A DNA stretch of 7,406 nucleotides from Planctomycetota bacterium (lineage in GTDB: Bacteria; Planctomycetota; UBA1135; GCA-002686595): assembly GCA_021776885.1 (NCBI GenBank), contig JAJFFA010000122.1, positions 1 to 7,406 on the forward strand. The letters are read 5' to 3'. Position numbers and translations under genes: made by a program. The notes below the pieces were generated by a model that worked only from the letters and a program-made list of their open reading frames with translations, did no database searches and had not been told where the DNA came from. This document shows positions 1 to 7,392 of the stretch, in pieces. Every line of letters begins with the position of its first letter. Within the stretch, counting starts at the first letter, position 1.

Positions 1-448
1 GACCATCGACGCCAGCGGAGTCATGGCCGAGCTCGGGGAGCACCCCGCGCGGCGCCGTGTCGCCGGTCTGGTCGACTACGCCCAGCGCGCCGAGGACCCC
101 GGCGGGCTGCTCGAGGGCGAGCTGGCCCTCCTGCGCGAGCGCGCCCGCCAGGACGAGCACCGCCAGCTCCTGGCGCAGATCGCCGAGCTGGAGGGCGCCA
201 GCCTGGGCGCGGCCGACCTGGGCCAGGAGGGGGCGGCCGAGGCCGACACCCAGGCCCAGCTGGCTTCCCTGTTTCAACGCCTGGCCGAGCTGGGGCGTCC
301 GCTGAACGAAGTTCAAGAGGGTTCCGACTCCGGTGCCCCGCAAACGACCAGCCCCTCGGAGTCAGCGGCGAGTGCCACTGCGTCCGAGGCTCCTCTCGAT
401 CCTTCACCCACCCGACCCTGGGCCGCAGGCCCTTCCGCGTTCATCTAG
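1..448 (+). CDS. dnaG: DNA primase DnaG, C-terminal part (5' end outside window)
   Basis: The reading frame is open from base 2 and ends at TAG 446-448, giving 148 visible residues; the catalytic part lies upstream of the window. The identification is by inference. The gene ends 7 bases before rpoD, as in the classic dnaG-rpoD arrangement. The first ~100 residues form a charged, Leu/Ala/Glu-rich helical stretch (HPARRRVAGLVDY, then GGLLEGELALLRERARQDE) that resembles the end of primase, the part that contacts the replicative helicase DnaB. The zinc-binding and TOPRIM motifs that would prove the call are not visible. The last ~45 residues are low-complexity Ser/Pro/Thr/Ala and probably disordered. 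DnaG makes the RNA primers for DNA replication at the fork. The first ATG in the window (23) is internal, not a start. An unrelated helical protein is possible but less likely. Confidence 0.6.
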   Translation, partial: TIDASGVMAELGEHPARRRVAGLVDYAQRAEDPGGLLEGELALLRERARQDEHRQLLAQIAELEGASLGAADLGQEGAAEADTQAQLASLFQRLAELGRPLNEVQEGSDSGAPQTTSPSESAASATASEAPLDPSPTRPWAAGPSAFI

Positions 449-455
449 TTCAGCC

Positions 456-2192
<1,737 letters not shown>

Positions 2193-2202
2193 CCGGGCCA
2201 GG

Positions 2203-2221
2203 GGCTCGGCTCGCCCGAGCC
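2203..2221 (+). terminator. Small stem-loop just after rpoD
   Basis: A perfect 7-bp inverted repeat, GGCTCGG (2203-2209) and CCGAGCC (2215-2221), with a 5-base loop, lies 10 bases after the rpoD stop. No T-run follows. It may act with the stronger hairpin downstream to end or stabilise the rpoD transcript. In DNA this GC-rich, chance stems of this size are common. Confidence 0.35.
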
Positions 2222-2230
2222 AGGCACACG

Positions 2231-2267
2231 GCAGCCGCAGGGTTCCCGCCAGGGGCCCTGCGGCTGC
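2231..2267 (+). terminator. Strong hairpin downstream of rpoD, terminator-like but without a T-tract
   Basis: GCAGCCGCAGGG (2231-2242) is the exact reverse complement of CCCTGCGGCTGC (2256-2267), a 12-bp perfect stem. The stem can be extended inward by two T-G and two C-G pairs to 16 bp, closing on a 5-base loop (2247-2251). It starts 38 bases after the rpoD stop, in the 186-base gap before the zinc-ribbon gene. No U-rich tail follows (the next bases are AGCCGTTCAG), so it is not a textbook intrinsic terminator. It could be a tail-less terminator, a 3' stability element or an attenuator of read-through into the next gene. Confidence 0.55.
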
Positions 2268-2339
2268 AGCCGTTCAGGGCTCCCCGCCGCCTCCCCGGTG
2301 GCTGCCCGTGCGACCCTTCCCGATCCCGGCCCCACAGAC

Positions 2340-2345
2340 TATGCT
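2340..2345 (+). promoter_or_regulatory. Possible -10 element (TATGCT) for the zinc-ribbon gene
   Basis: TATGCT is a fair match to the TATAAT -10 consensus. It sits 33 bases before the chosen start at 2379, and after the rpoD hairpins. No convincing -35 hexamer is seen at the usual spacing (2317-2322 reads TTCCCG). It would allow the gene to be transcribed independently of rpoD. This rests on the short match alone. Confidence 0.25.
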
Positions 2346-2378
2346 GTTCGCCCGCCAAACCAGGCGATCCCCCAACAT

Positions 2379-3086
2379 ATGCAGGACACGTTGCACGCTC
2401 TCCTCGAACTCCAGGAAGTCGATCGTCAGATCTTTCGTGTCGAGGCTGAGCTCAGCCGGCTGCCCGAGGAGCTGCGCAAGCGCTCCGAGGAGATCGAGCG
2501 CCAGGAGCAGTTCCTGGCGGAGCGGCTCGAGGCCGTGCGTGTCCTGCGGGTGCGGATCAAGGAGATCGAGGACATCACCACCACCCAGCGCCAGCGTCAG
2601 CGCAAGCTCGAGGGGGAGGCGCTGAAGACCAAGGGCGACGCGGCCCTGGTGGCGGCCTACGAGCACGAGATCCGCTCCCTCAAGAAGACCATCGGGCAGG
2701 CCGAGGAGGACGGACTGGAGCTGATCGAGGAGGCCGAGGGCTTCGACACCGAGGTACGCCAGGCCGAGGCCAGCCTGGCCGAGCTGCGCTCCATCTTCGA
2801 AGAGTTCAGCGCCAACGTGGCGCGCGAGACCGCCGACGCCGAGGGGCGTCTGGCTGTGCTCCAGGAGCAGGTGGATGCCGCCGGCACCACGGGCATCCTG
2901 CCCGAGCACCTCGCCCTCTACAGGAGCCTCCTGCGCACCCGCGAGGGAGAGGCCCTGGCGCCCCTCGAGGGCACCATCTGCCAGGGCTGCTACGTCGGCA
3001 TCCCGAAGAACCTGGCCGTGCGCCTGGCGCGGGGGGGGGAGGTGGTCCAGTGCCCCAGCTGCGACCGCATCCTCTACGTGCGCTAG
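2379..3086 (+). CDS. Coiled-coil protein with C4 zinc ribbon (DUF164, FlgZ/CdsZ-like)
   Basis: This 235-residue protein has two parts. Residues about 8-170 are strongly heptad-like and rich in Glu, Leu, Arg and Lys, predicting a long antiparallel coiled coil. The C-terminus holds a four-cysteine zinc ribbon: CQGC (201-204) and CPSC (225-228). This layout and length match the zf-RING_7/DUF164 family, which includes Helicobacter HP0958 (FlgZ) and Chlamydia CT398 (CdsZ); from memory, both bind the sigma-54 factor and secretion or flagellar components. What the protein does here is unknown. ATG 2379 is chosen because MQDTLHALLELQEVD is the usual family start. An in-frame ATG at 2298 would add 27 unconserved, Pro-rich residues. 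No good Shine-Dalgarno is visible; CAGGCG lies rather far upstream. A run of nine G (3031-3039) lies between the two cysteine pairs. Lying downstream of rpoD may point to a transcription-related partner, but this is inference. Confidence 0.88.
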   Translation: MQDTLHALLELQEVDRQIFRVEAELSRLPEELRKRSEEIERQEQFLAERLEAVRVLRVRIKEIEDITTTQRQRQRKLEGEALKTKGDAALVAAYEHEIRSLKKTIGQAEEDGLELIEEAEGFDTEVRQAEASLAELRSIFEEFSANVARETADAEGRLAVLQEQVDAAGTTGILPEHLALYRSLLRTREGEALAPLEGTICQGCYVGIPKNLAVRLARGGEVVQCPSCDRILYVR

Positions 3087-3207
3087 GCCTGAAACAAGCG
3101 CTGAGCTACTCGAGATCGCCCGGGGGCGCGGCATTGGCGGCCGTTCGAGCCGTCCCGCAAGGCTCACCTGACTAGATGCCGCCGGCCTGGCACCAAAGCA
3201 CGGCCTG
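3087..3207. other. Convergent intergenic gap, no clear element
   Basis: This gap separates the stop codons of the zinc-ribbon gene (+) and the barrel gene (-). The best inverted repeat is only 5 bp (GAGCC 3147-3151 with GGCTC 3161-3165), and CGGCCTG occurs twice near the right end. There is no T-rich tail on either strand and no recognisable RNA gene. A bidirectional terminator would be expected here but is not evident. Confidence 0.5.
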
Positions 3208-4314
3208 CTAGAAGCCGAACTGCACGCCGAAGCTGACGTAGAACTCGACCCCGAGCTGCGGGCCGTCGAGCGACTGGTAGAGCGGTACGCCGAACTCGAA
3301 ACCCGCCCGCGGGCCGGTGCCCCCCGGGGCGAAGGCCAGACCCAGGAGCAGGTCGAGGCGGCGGTGCGCCAGGTGGCGTGAGTTGGCCGAGGCGAAGGTC
3401 GGATCGAGGCGCGTGTCGGTGCCGTGGGCGTTGCCCTGGCGCACGAAGTTCAGGCGCGCCGAGGGGGCCAGGGAGCCGAGCTGCCAGGCCAGCCAGCCCG
3501 TGGCTTCGCTGCGTCCACCCAGGCGGTAGTCCTGGTCGGTCTCGGTCAGCCGGAAGGTGTTGTCGATGCCCAGGCCCCAGGAGTGGCGTTCGGCCTGGCC
3601 CAGGAGCACCAGGCCCGGGGTGACGTCGACGGTGCCGGTTCCGAGCTGCAGGGCGAAGGGCAACACCGAACCCGAGCCCTGACCGGGGATGTTGCCGCGC
3701 TGGTCGAAGGACCCGATGGGCCAGCTGCCGAACAGGGTGAAGTACGCCTTCTCGCGCCCCCACGAATCGATCAGGTACAGGGTGCCGAAGCGCAGGTCGC
3801 CGTTGCCGGACGAGTCCAGGTTGAAGGTCTCGCCCTGGCCCCCGCTACCGGGGTCCTGCTGCACCGCGTCCAGGGTGCGATCGTAGAAGGGCAGGCTGGC
3901 TGCCAGGGTGTAGTCCTCGCTCAGCCCGTAGCGCAGCGAGAAGTGGTGGGTGGCCGAGGTCATCGAGAGCGGCGAGATCGTGAAGCCGCGGTCGAAGACC
4001 TGCTGGGTCGAGAGGTCGCTGGTGCCATCCATGACGCCTTCGAAGCGCGTGGCGAAGTAGCGGTAGGCGAGGCGCAGGTCGCCGACTCCGACGCCGTCGT
4101 CCAGCCCGACTCCGAAGGGGGCGCGTCCGTCAGCCCGGCCGTTGGTCCAGCCCCACTCGGCCAGCACTGGCCAGCCGCGCTCGTCCGGCTCGTCGAACCA
4201 CTCGTCGTTCTGAGCCCTGGCGCTCGCGGCGCAGAGCGTCACTACGGCCAGGGTCAGGGCGGCCGGGGCCGCGGTCGTGGCGAGGAGCTGTCGGGCAGAG
4301 GGGCGGAGGTCCAT
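3208..4314 (-). CDS. Secreted outer-membrane beta-barrel protein, Phenol_MetA_deg/transporter-like
   Basis: The 368-residue product begins with a clear signal peptide: basic residues R4 and R8, a hydrophobic stretch around LTLAVVTLCAA, and a likely signal peptidase I site after ARA (32-34). C28 is not in a proper lipobox. The mature part alternates polar and hydrophobic/aromatic residues as in beta strands, with turn-like Gly/Asp/Asn segments. It ends in EFYVSFGVQFGF, with the terminal Phe typical of barrels inserted by the BAM machinery. SMTSATHHFSLRYGLSEDYTLAASLP (117-142, written as one continuous stretch here only by position: key residues S117, H124, Y129, L141) and GNGDLRFGTLYL (170-181) resemble proteins usually labelled 'transporter, Phenol_MetA_deg family'. 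Substrate and role are unknown. It follows the radical SAM gene by 45 bases on the same strand, so co-transcription is possible, but it may have its own promoter. Its start has no Shine-Dalgarno. The family assignment is moderately sure; the export signal and barrel nature are more certain. Confidence 0.8.
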   Translation of the reverse strand: MDLRPSARQLLATTAAPAALTLAVVTLCAASARAQNDEWFDEPDERGWPVLAEWGWTNGRADGRAPFGVGLDDGVGVGDLRLAYRYFATRFEGVMDGTSDLSTQQVFDRGFTISPLSMTSATHHFSLRYGLSEDYTLAASLPFYDRTLDAVQQDPGSGGQGETFNLDSSGNGDLRFGTLYLIDSWGREKAYFTLFGSWPIGSFDQRGNIPGQGSGSVLPFALQLGTGTVDVTPGLVLLGQAERHSWGLGIDNTFRLTETDQDYRLGGRSEATGWLAWQLGSLAPSARLNFVRQGNAHGTDTRLDPTFASANSRHLAHRRLDLLLGLAFAPGGTGPRAGFEFGVPLYQSLDGPQLGVEFYVSFGVQFGF

Positions 4315-4317
4315 GGG

Positions 4318-4329
4318 CGGGGCTAGTGT
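4318..4329 (-). repeat. 12-base element upstream of the barrel start, copy 1
   Basis: The minus strand reads ACACTAGCCCCG, ending 3 bases before ATG 4314. An 11-of-12 match lies at the start of the radical SAM gene (5295-5306). With the base before it, the element gives CACACT, a weak -10-like hexamer 10 bases from the ATG. It could be a promoter element for a nearly leaderless transcript; the evidence is the similarity of two sites only. Confidence 0.3.
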
Positions 4330-4346
4330 GCCGGCTGGCTGCCGGC
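4330..4346 (-). other. Stem-loop between the radical SAM and barrel genes
   Basis: Two copies of the self-complementary GCCGGC (4330-4335 and 4341-4346) flank 5 bases and can form a 6-bp stem. On the minus strand it begins 13 bases after the TGA stop of the radical SAM gene and ends 15 bases before the barrel ATG. No T-run follows, so termination is uncertain. It could be an attenuator or processing site between the two genes, or simply chance in GC-rich DNA. Confidence 0.35.
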
Positions 4347-4359
4347 CAAAGAAGCAACT

Positions 4360-5295
4360 TCAGCCTTCGACGGCATTGGAATGGCGCTGCCCCTGGCGGG
4401 TGCCGCGGCCTTCCAGCTCGGCGGCCAGGCGCTCGCGGATCTCGCTCTTGTGCACGCTCCAGCGCGGGGCCAGGCGCTTCTCCAGGGGCGCGTCCCCGGT
4501 CAAGCGGTGCAGGACCTGCTCGGGGGCCAGGCGCTCGACGAAGTCGGCCAGCCAGCTGACGTAGGTCTCGGGGTCCAGGACGCTGATCTCCCCGCGGCGC
4601 CAGCGCGTGGCCAGGACCGTCTTCTCGAGCACCATCATCTGGTGCACTTTGACCCCCTCCACGCCGCTCTCGGCCAGGACCTCGGCCGTGCGCCGGGCCC
4701 CGTCGCGCCCGTCCCCGGGCAGGCCCAGGATGGCGTGGCCGACCGTGGTCAGGCCCGCGGCCCGGGTGCGCCGGGTCGCCTCGAGGAACTCCTCGACCGT
4801 GTGCAGGCGGTTGATCGCGGTCAGGATCGCGTCGTCGGCGGCCTCGAGCCCCAGCTCGACCCAGACGGGGATGCGCTGGGCCAGGGCCGAGAGCCGCGCG
4901 AGGGCGGAGTCGGGCAGGGTGTCGGGGCGCGTGGCCACGCTGACCGCGACCACAGGATCGGGGCAGAAGGGCTCGACGACGGCCAGGGTCTCGGCCAGGC
5001 GAGTGTCGTCGACGTAGGTCCCCGTATAGGACTGGAAGTAGGCGATCACCCCTGGGTTCGGGTCGCGTCGACGCACCCGGGCAATGCCCGCCTCGAGTTG
5101 CCGGGTCAGGGCCGAGCCCTCGGCCAGGGCGCCCGTGCCCGAGCCCTCGACATCGCAGTAGTGGCAGCCCCCGAAGCCCTTCGTGCCGTCCCGGTTCGGG
5201 CAGGTCGAGCCGGCGTCGAGGGCCACGCGGTAGACCGGGCGGCCGAAGCTCTCGCGCAGGTAGGGGGCCAGGGTGCGGAAGGGGAGGCTGGACAC
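4360..5295 (-). CDS. yhcC: TIGR01212-family radical SAM protein (YhcC/YtqA-like)
   Basis: This is a radical S-adenosylmethionine enzyme. The iron-sulfur cluster cysteines are C32, C44 and C47 in TCPNRDGTKGFGGCHYC; the CPNRDGT signature and the C-x11-C-x2-C spacing are characteristic of this family. Other family stretches are WVELGLEAADD, GHAILGLPGDGRDG, VKVHQMMVLEKT and HRLTGDAP. With GTG 5295 as start the protein has 311 residues, close to E. coli YhcC (about 309), and begins SSLPFRTLAPYLRESFG as expected. An in-frame ATG at 5334 would add 13 residues and overlap the selB start. The exact reaction is uncertain; from memory the B. subtilis member YtqA has been linked to wobble-uridine modification of tRNA. 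It is divergent from selB across 37 bases and precedes the barrel gene. TACACT lies 6 bases before the GTG, suggesting a leaderless transcript; no Shine-Dalgarno is at normal distance. Confidence 0.92.
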   Translation of the reverse strand: MSSLPFRTLAPYLRESFGRPVYRVALDAGSTCPNRDGTKGFGGCHYCDVEGSGTGALAEGSALTRQLEAGIARVRRRDPNPGVIAYFQSYTGTYVDDTRLAETLAVVEPFCPDPVVAVSVATRPDTLPDSALARLSALAQRIPVWVELGLEAADDAILTAINRLHTVEEFLEATRRTRAAGLTTVGHAILGLPGDGRDGARRTAEVLAESGVEGVKVHQMMVLEKTVLATRWRRGEISVLDPETYVSWLADFVERLAPEQVLHRLTGDAPLEKRLAPRWSVHKSEIRERLAAELEGRGTRQGQRHSNAVEG

Positions 5296-5306
5296 GGGGC
5301 GAGTGT
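5295..5306 (-). repeat. 12-base element at the radical SAM start, copy 2
   Basis: The minus strand reads ACACTCGCCCCG, whose last G is the first base of the GTG start codon. It differs at one position from the element upstream of the barrel gene (4318-4329). With the preceding T it contains TACACT. Confidence 0.3.
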
Positions 5307-5307
5307 A
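5302..5307 (-). promoter_or_regulatory. Candidate -10 element (TACACT) for the radical SAM gene
   Basis: TACACT keeps the most conserved -10 positions (TA....T). It ends 6 bases before the GTG start, the distance at which transcription would begin on or next to the start codon. No -35 match is visible at 16-18 bases. Together with the absent Shine-Dalgarno this suggests a leaderless mRNA. Confidence 0.4.
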
Positions 5308-5318
5308 CCCGCGCCTGC

Positions 5319-5324
5319 TATCCT
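5319..5324 (+). promoter_or_regulatory. Candidate -10 element (TATCCT) for selB
   Basis: TATCCT matches TATAAT at four of six positions, including the key TA and final T. It ends 8 bases before ATG 5333, so transcription would start at or very near the start codon. No Shine-Dalgarno is present. It is back-to-back with the opposing TACACT element, 11 bases away. TGGACA at 5289-5294 resembles a -35 but is 24 bases away, too far for a normal promoter. Confidence 0.4.
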
Positions 5325-5332
5325 CCGCGCCC

Positions 5333-7264
5333 ATGGAGAGTGCCGACGAGACGCCGATCCTGCCCCTGATCATCGGCACGGCAGGTCACATCGATCACGG
5401 CAAGTCGACCCTGGTCGAGGCCCTCACGGGCATCGATCCGGACCGTCTGGAGGAGGAGAAGGCCCGCGGCCTGACCATCGACCTGGGCTTCGCGCGCATG
5501 GAGCTCTCCGACGGGCGCCGGGTGGGGATCGTCGACGTGCCCGGCCACGAACGCTTCATCCGCAACATGGTCGCCGGCGCCAGCGGCATCGACCTCGTGG
5601 TGCTGGTGGTGGCGGCGGACGACGGGGTCATGCCCCAGACCCGCGAGCACCTCGCGATCATGCAGATCCTCGGGGTCGAACGCGGCCTGGTCGCCCTGAC
5701 CAAGGTCGACCTGGTCGACGAGGAGCTCGCGCTCCTGGCCCAGGCCGACGTGGAGGAGACCCTGCTCGGGACCTTCCTGGAAGGCGCGCCCATCGTGCAC
5801 GTCTCCGCTCCCACGGGCCTGGGTCTCGAGCGGCTGCGCAGCGAGCTCGAGGCCCTGGCCGCGAGCGTCGAGCCGCGCAGCGCCCAGGGCGTCTTCCGCA
5901 TGCCCGTGCAGCGCGTGTTCAGCGCCCGCGGCTTCGGCACCATCGTGACTGGCATCCCGGTCTCGGGCACGGCCCAGGTGGGGGACGAGCTCGAGGTGTT
6001 GCCCTTGCAGCGCCGCGCGAAGGTGCGTGGGATCCAGGCCTACCACACCAAGGCCGAGCGCGCCCGCGCCGGGCACTCGGCTGCGCTCAACCTGGCCGAC
6101 ATCGACCACCACGCGGTCACCCGCGGCGACGTGGTCGCGACGCCCGGCTTCTTCCGCCCCGTGCGCATGCTCGGCGCGCGCCTCTCGGCCCTGCCGCACC
6201 TCGAGCGGCCCCTCGCGAACCGCACGCCTGTGCGCGTGCACACGGGGACCGCCGAGGCCGTGGGCGAGGTCGTGCTGCTCGACGTGGAGAGCCTCGAGCC
6301 CGGCGCGGAGTGCCTGGCTCAGCTGCGCTTGACCCAGCCCCTGGTCACCGCGCCAGGGGACCGCTTCGTCCTGCGCCTGGCCTCGCCCGCCCTGACCCTG
6401 GCGGGCGGCGTGGTGCTCGAGGAGAGTCGTTACCGGCTCAAGCGCTTCAAGGGCTTCGTCCTCGACGAGCTCGAGCGCCAGGCGCGCAGCCTGGGTTCGA
6501 CCGAGGACCTGCTGGAGTCGATGCTGGCGCGCGCCCCCGAGCAGGTCGTGGGCGTCGACGCCCTCTGCGTCGAGACCAAGAGCGAGCGCGAGGTGACCCG
6601 GGCGGCCCTGGCGAGCCTGAGTGACGCAGGCCGGGTCCAGGACCTGGGCGGCGGGCGCTGGATCCACGTCGAGGTCCTCGAGCGCTCCCTGGAAGTGCTG
6701 CGCGCTGCGATCAGTGCCTGGTTCGACGCGCACCCCGTGCGGCGCGTGGTCGACGTGCGCGACGTGCGCGCGGGCACGTCCCTCGACGACGGTCTGGTCA
6801 AGCTGCTGCTCAAGCAGGGCGAGGAGCGCGGCCTGTTCAACCTCGAGGCGGGGGGCAAGGTGGCCCTGGCGGGTCGCGGCGTCGAGCTGGACGCCGAGAC
6901 CGACGCCCTGGGGCGCGCCCTGGTCGAGCGGCTGGACGCCGCGGGTTTCCAGCCGCCTGCCCCCGACGAGCTCGCGAGCGCCCTGGGCCAGTCGGAGGCC
7001 CAGCTGCGTCCGCTCCTGGATTGGGCCGCCGATGACGGTCGGGTCGTGCGCGTCGGCGCGGACCTCTGGCTGAGTGCGCGCTGCTGCGACGAAGCGCGGC
7101 AGGCGATCACCGAGAACTGCCAGGCCCACGGCAAGCTCGAGATCCCGGCCCTGCGCGATCGACTCGGGACGACGCGCAAGTTCCTGATCCCGCTGCTCGA
7201 ACACTTCGATGCCCAGGGCCTGACCCTGCGCCAGGGCGGGCACCGCGTGCTGAAGACGCGCTGA
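5333..7264 (+). CDS. selB: Selenocysteine-specific translation elongation factor SelB
   Basis: SelB is a GTPase that carries selenocysteinyl-tRNA to the ribosome at UGA codons marked by a SECIS hairpin. The 643 residues (E. coli SelB is about 614) start with a full translational GTPase domain: G1 GHIDHGKST (18-26), G2 ARGLTID with T48, G3 DVPGH (68-72), G4 TKVD (123-126; Thr in place of the usual Asn is normal for SelB) and G5 SAPTG (158-162). EF-Tu-like beta-barrel domains follow (FRMPVQRVFSARGFGTIVTG begins domain 2). The C-terminal ~250 residues form winged-helix repeats, ending in TTRKFLIPLLEHFDAQG, the kind of module that binds SECIS RNA. The extra length and this tail distinguish it from EF-Tu. 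ATG 5333 is chosen because the GTPase domain begins at once; the upstream in-frame ATG 5273 lies inside the divergent gene. selA, selC and selD are not in the window. Confidence 0.96.
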   Translation: MESADETPILPLIIGTAGHIDHGKSTLVEALTGIDPDRLEEEKARGLTIDLGFARMELSDGRRVGIVDVPGHERFIRNMVAGASGIDLVVLVVAADDGVMPQTREHLAIMQILGVERGLVALTKVDLVDEELALLAQADVEETLLGTFLEGAPIVHVSAPTGLGLERLRSELEALAASVEPRSAQGVFRMPVQRVFSARGFGTIVTGIPVSGTAQVGDELEVLPLQRRAKVRGIQAYHTKAERARAGHSAALNLADIDHHAVTRGDVVATPGFFRPVRMLGARLSALPHLERPLANRTPVRVHTGTAEAVGEVVLLDVESLEPGAECLAQLRLTQPLVTAPGDRFVLRLASPALTLAGGVVLEESRYRLKRFKGFVLDELERQARSLGSTEDLLESMLARAPEQVVGVDALCVETKSEREVTRAALASLSDAGRVQDLGGGRWIHVEVLERSLEVLRAAISAWFDAHPVRRVVDVRDVRAGTSLDDGLVKLLLKQGEERGLFNLEAGGKVALAGRGVELDAETDALGRALVERLDAAGFQPPAPDELASALGQSEAQLRPLLDWAADDGRVVRVGADLWLSARCCDEARQAITENCQAHGKLEIPALRDRLGTTRKFLIPLLEHFDAQGLTLRQGGHRVLKTR

Positions 7265-7279
7265 GCCCCCGGCCCACCC

Positions 7280-7310
7280 CCGCCAGCCCCCGACTCCCGG
7301 GGGCGGGCGG
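7280..7310 (+). terminator. Strong hairpin after selB, terminator-like without T-tract
   Basis: An 11-bp stem with one A/G mismatch: GCCCCC (7286-7291) pairs with GGGGGC (7299-7304), and CCGCC (7280-7284) pairs with GGCGG (7306-7310), around a 7-base loop. It begins 15 bases after the selB stop, where a terminator is expected. It is followed by AAACCCTTTCC rather than a T-run, so termination is likely but not proven. Confidence 0.5.
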
Positions 7311-7338
7311 AAACCCTTTCCGGGTCGCGGTGCGCGGC

Positions 7339-7348
7339 GTCGTACGAC
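7339..7348. other. Perfect 10-bp palindrome
   Basis: GTCGTACGAC is its own reverse complement. It lies between the two hairpins that follow selB. It could be an operator half-site pair for a gene beyond the right edge. A 10-bp palindrome can also occur by chance. Confidence 0.2.
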
Positions 7349-7366
7349 CCGCGCGAATTCCCGGGC

Positions 7367-7392
7367 TCGGCCCTCCGGTCCCGGGGGGCCGG
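7367..7392. other. Second strong hairpin near the right edge
   Basis: Bases 7367-7377 pair with 7382-7392 to give an 11-bp stem with two T-G wobbles and a GTCC loop. It lies 103 bases after selB and could be a second terminator or belong to the 5' region of the next gene, which is outside the window. No start codon or coding frame is convincing here. Confidence 0.35.

Noticed and set aside
333..455. Upstream in-frame ATG that would lengthen RpoD by 41 residues
   Set aside because: It overlaps dnaG and adds Arg/Pro-rich residues before a normal region 1.1 start at ATG 456.
3087..3207. Possible small RNA such as the RNase P RNA next to the zinc-ribbon gene
   Set aside because: Only 121 bases, no conserved RNase P core motifs, and no stable long stem.
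4381..6624. A 747-codon open frame on the + strand
   Set aside because: It runs antisense to the radical SAM gene and then out of frame with selB. Its product is Gly/Arg/Pro/Ala-rich with no recognisable motif, as expected of shadow frames in GC-rich DNA.
5318..7243. A 641-codon open frame antisense to selB
   Set aside because: Same kind of shadow frame; selB is certain from its GTPase motifs.
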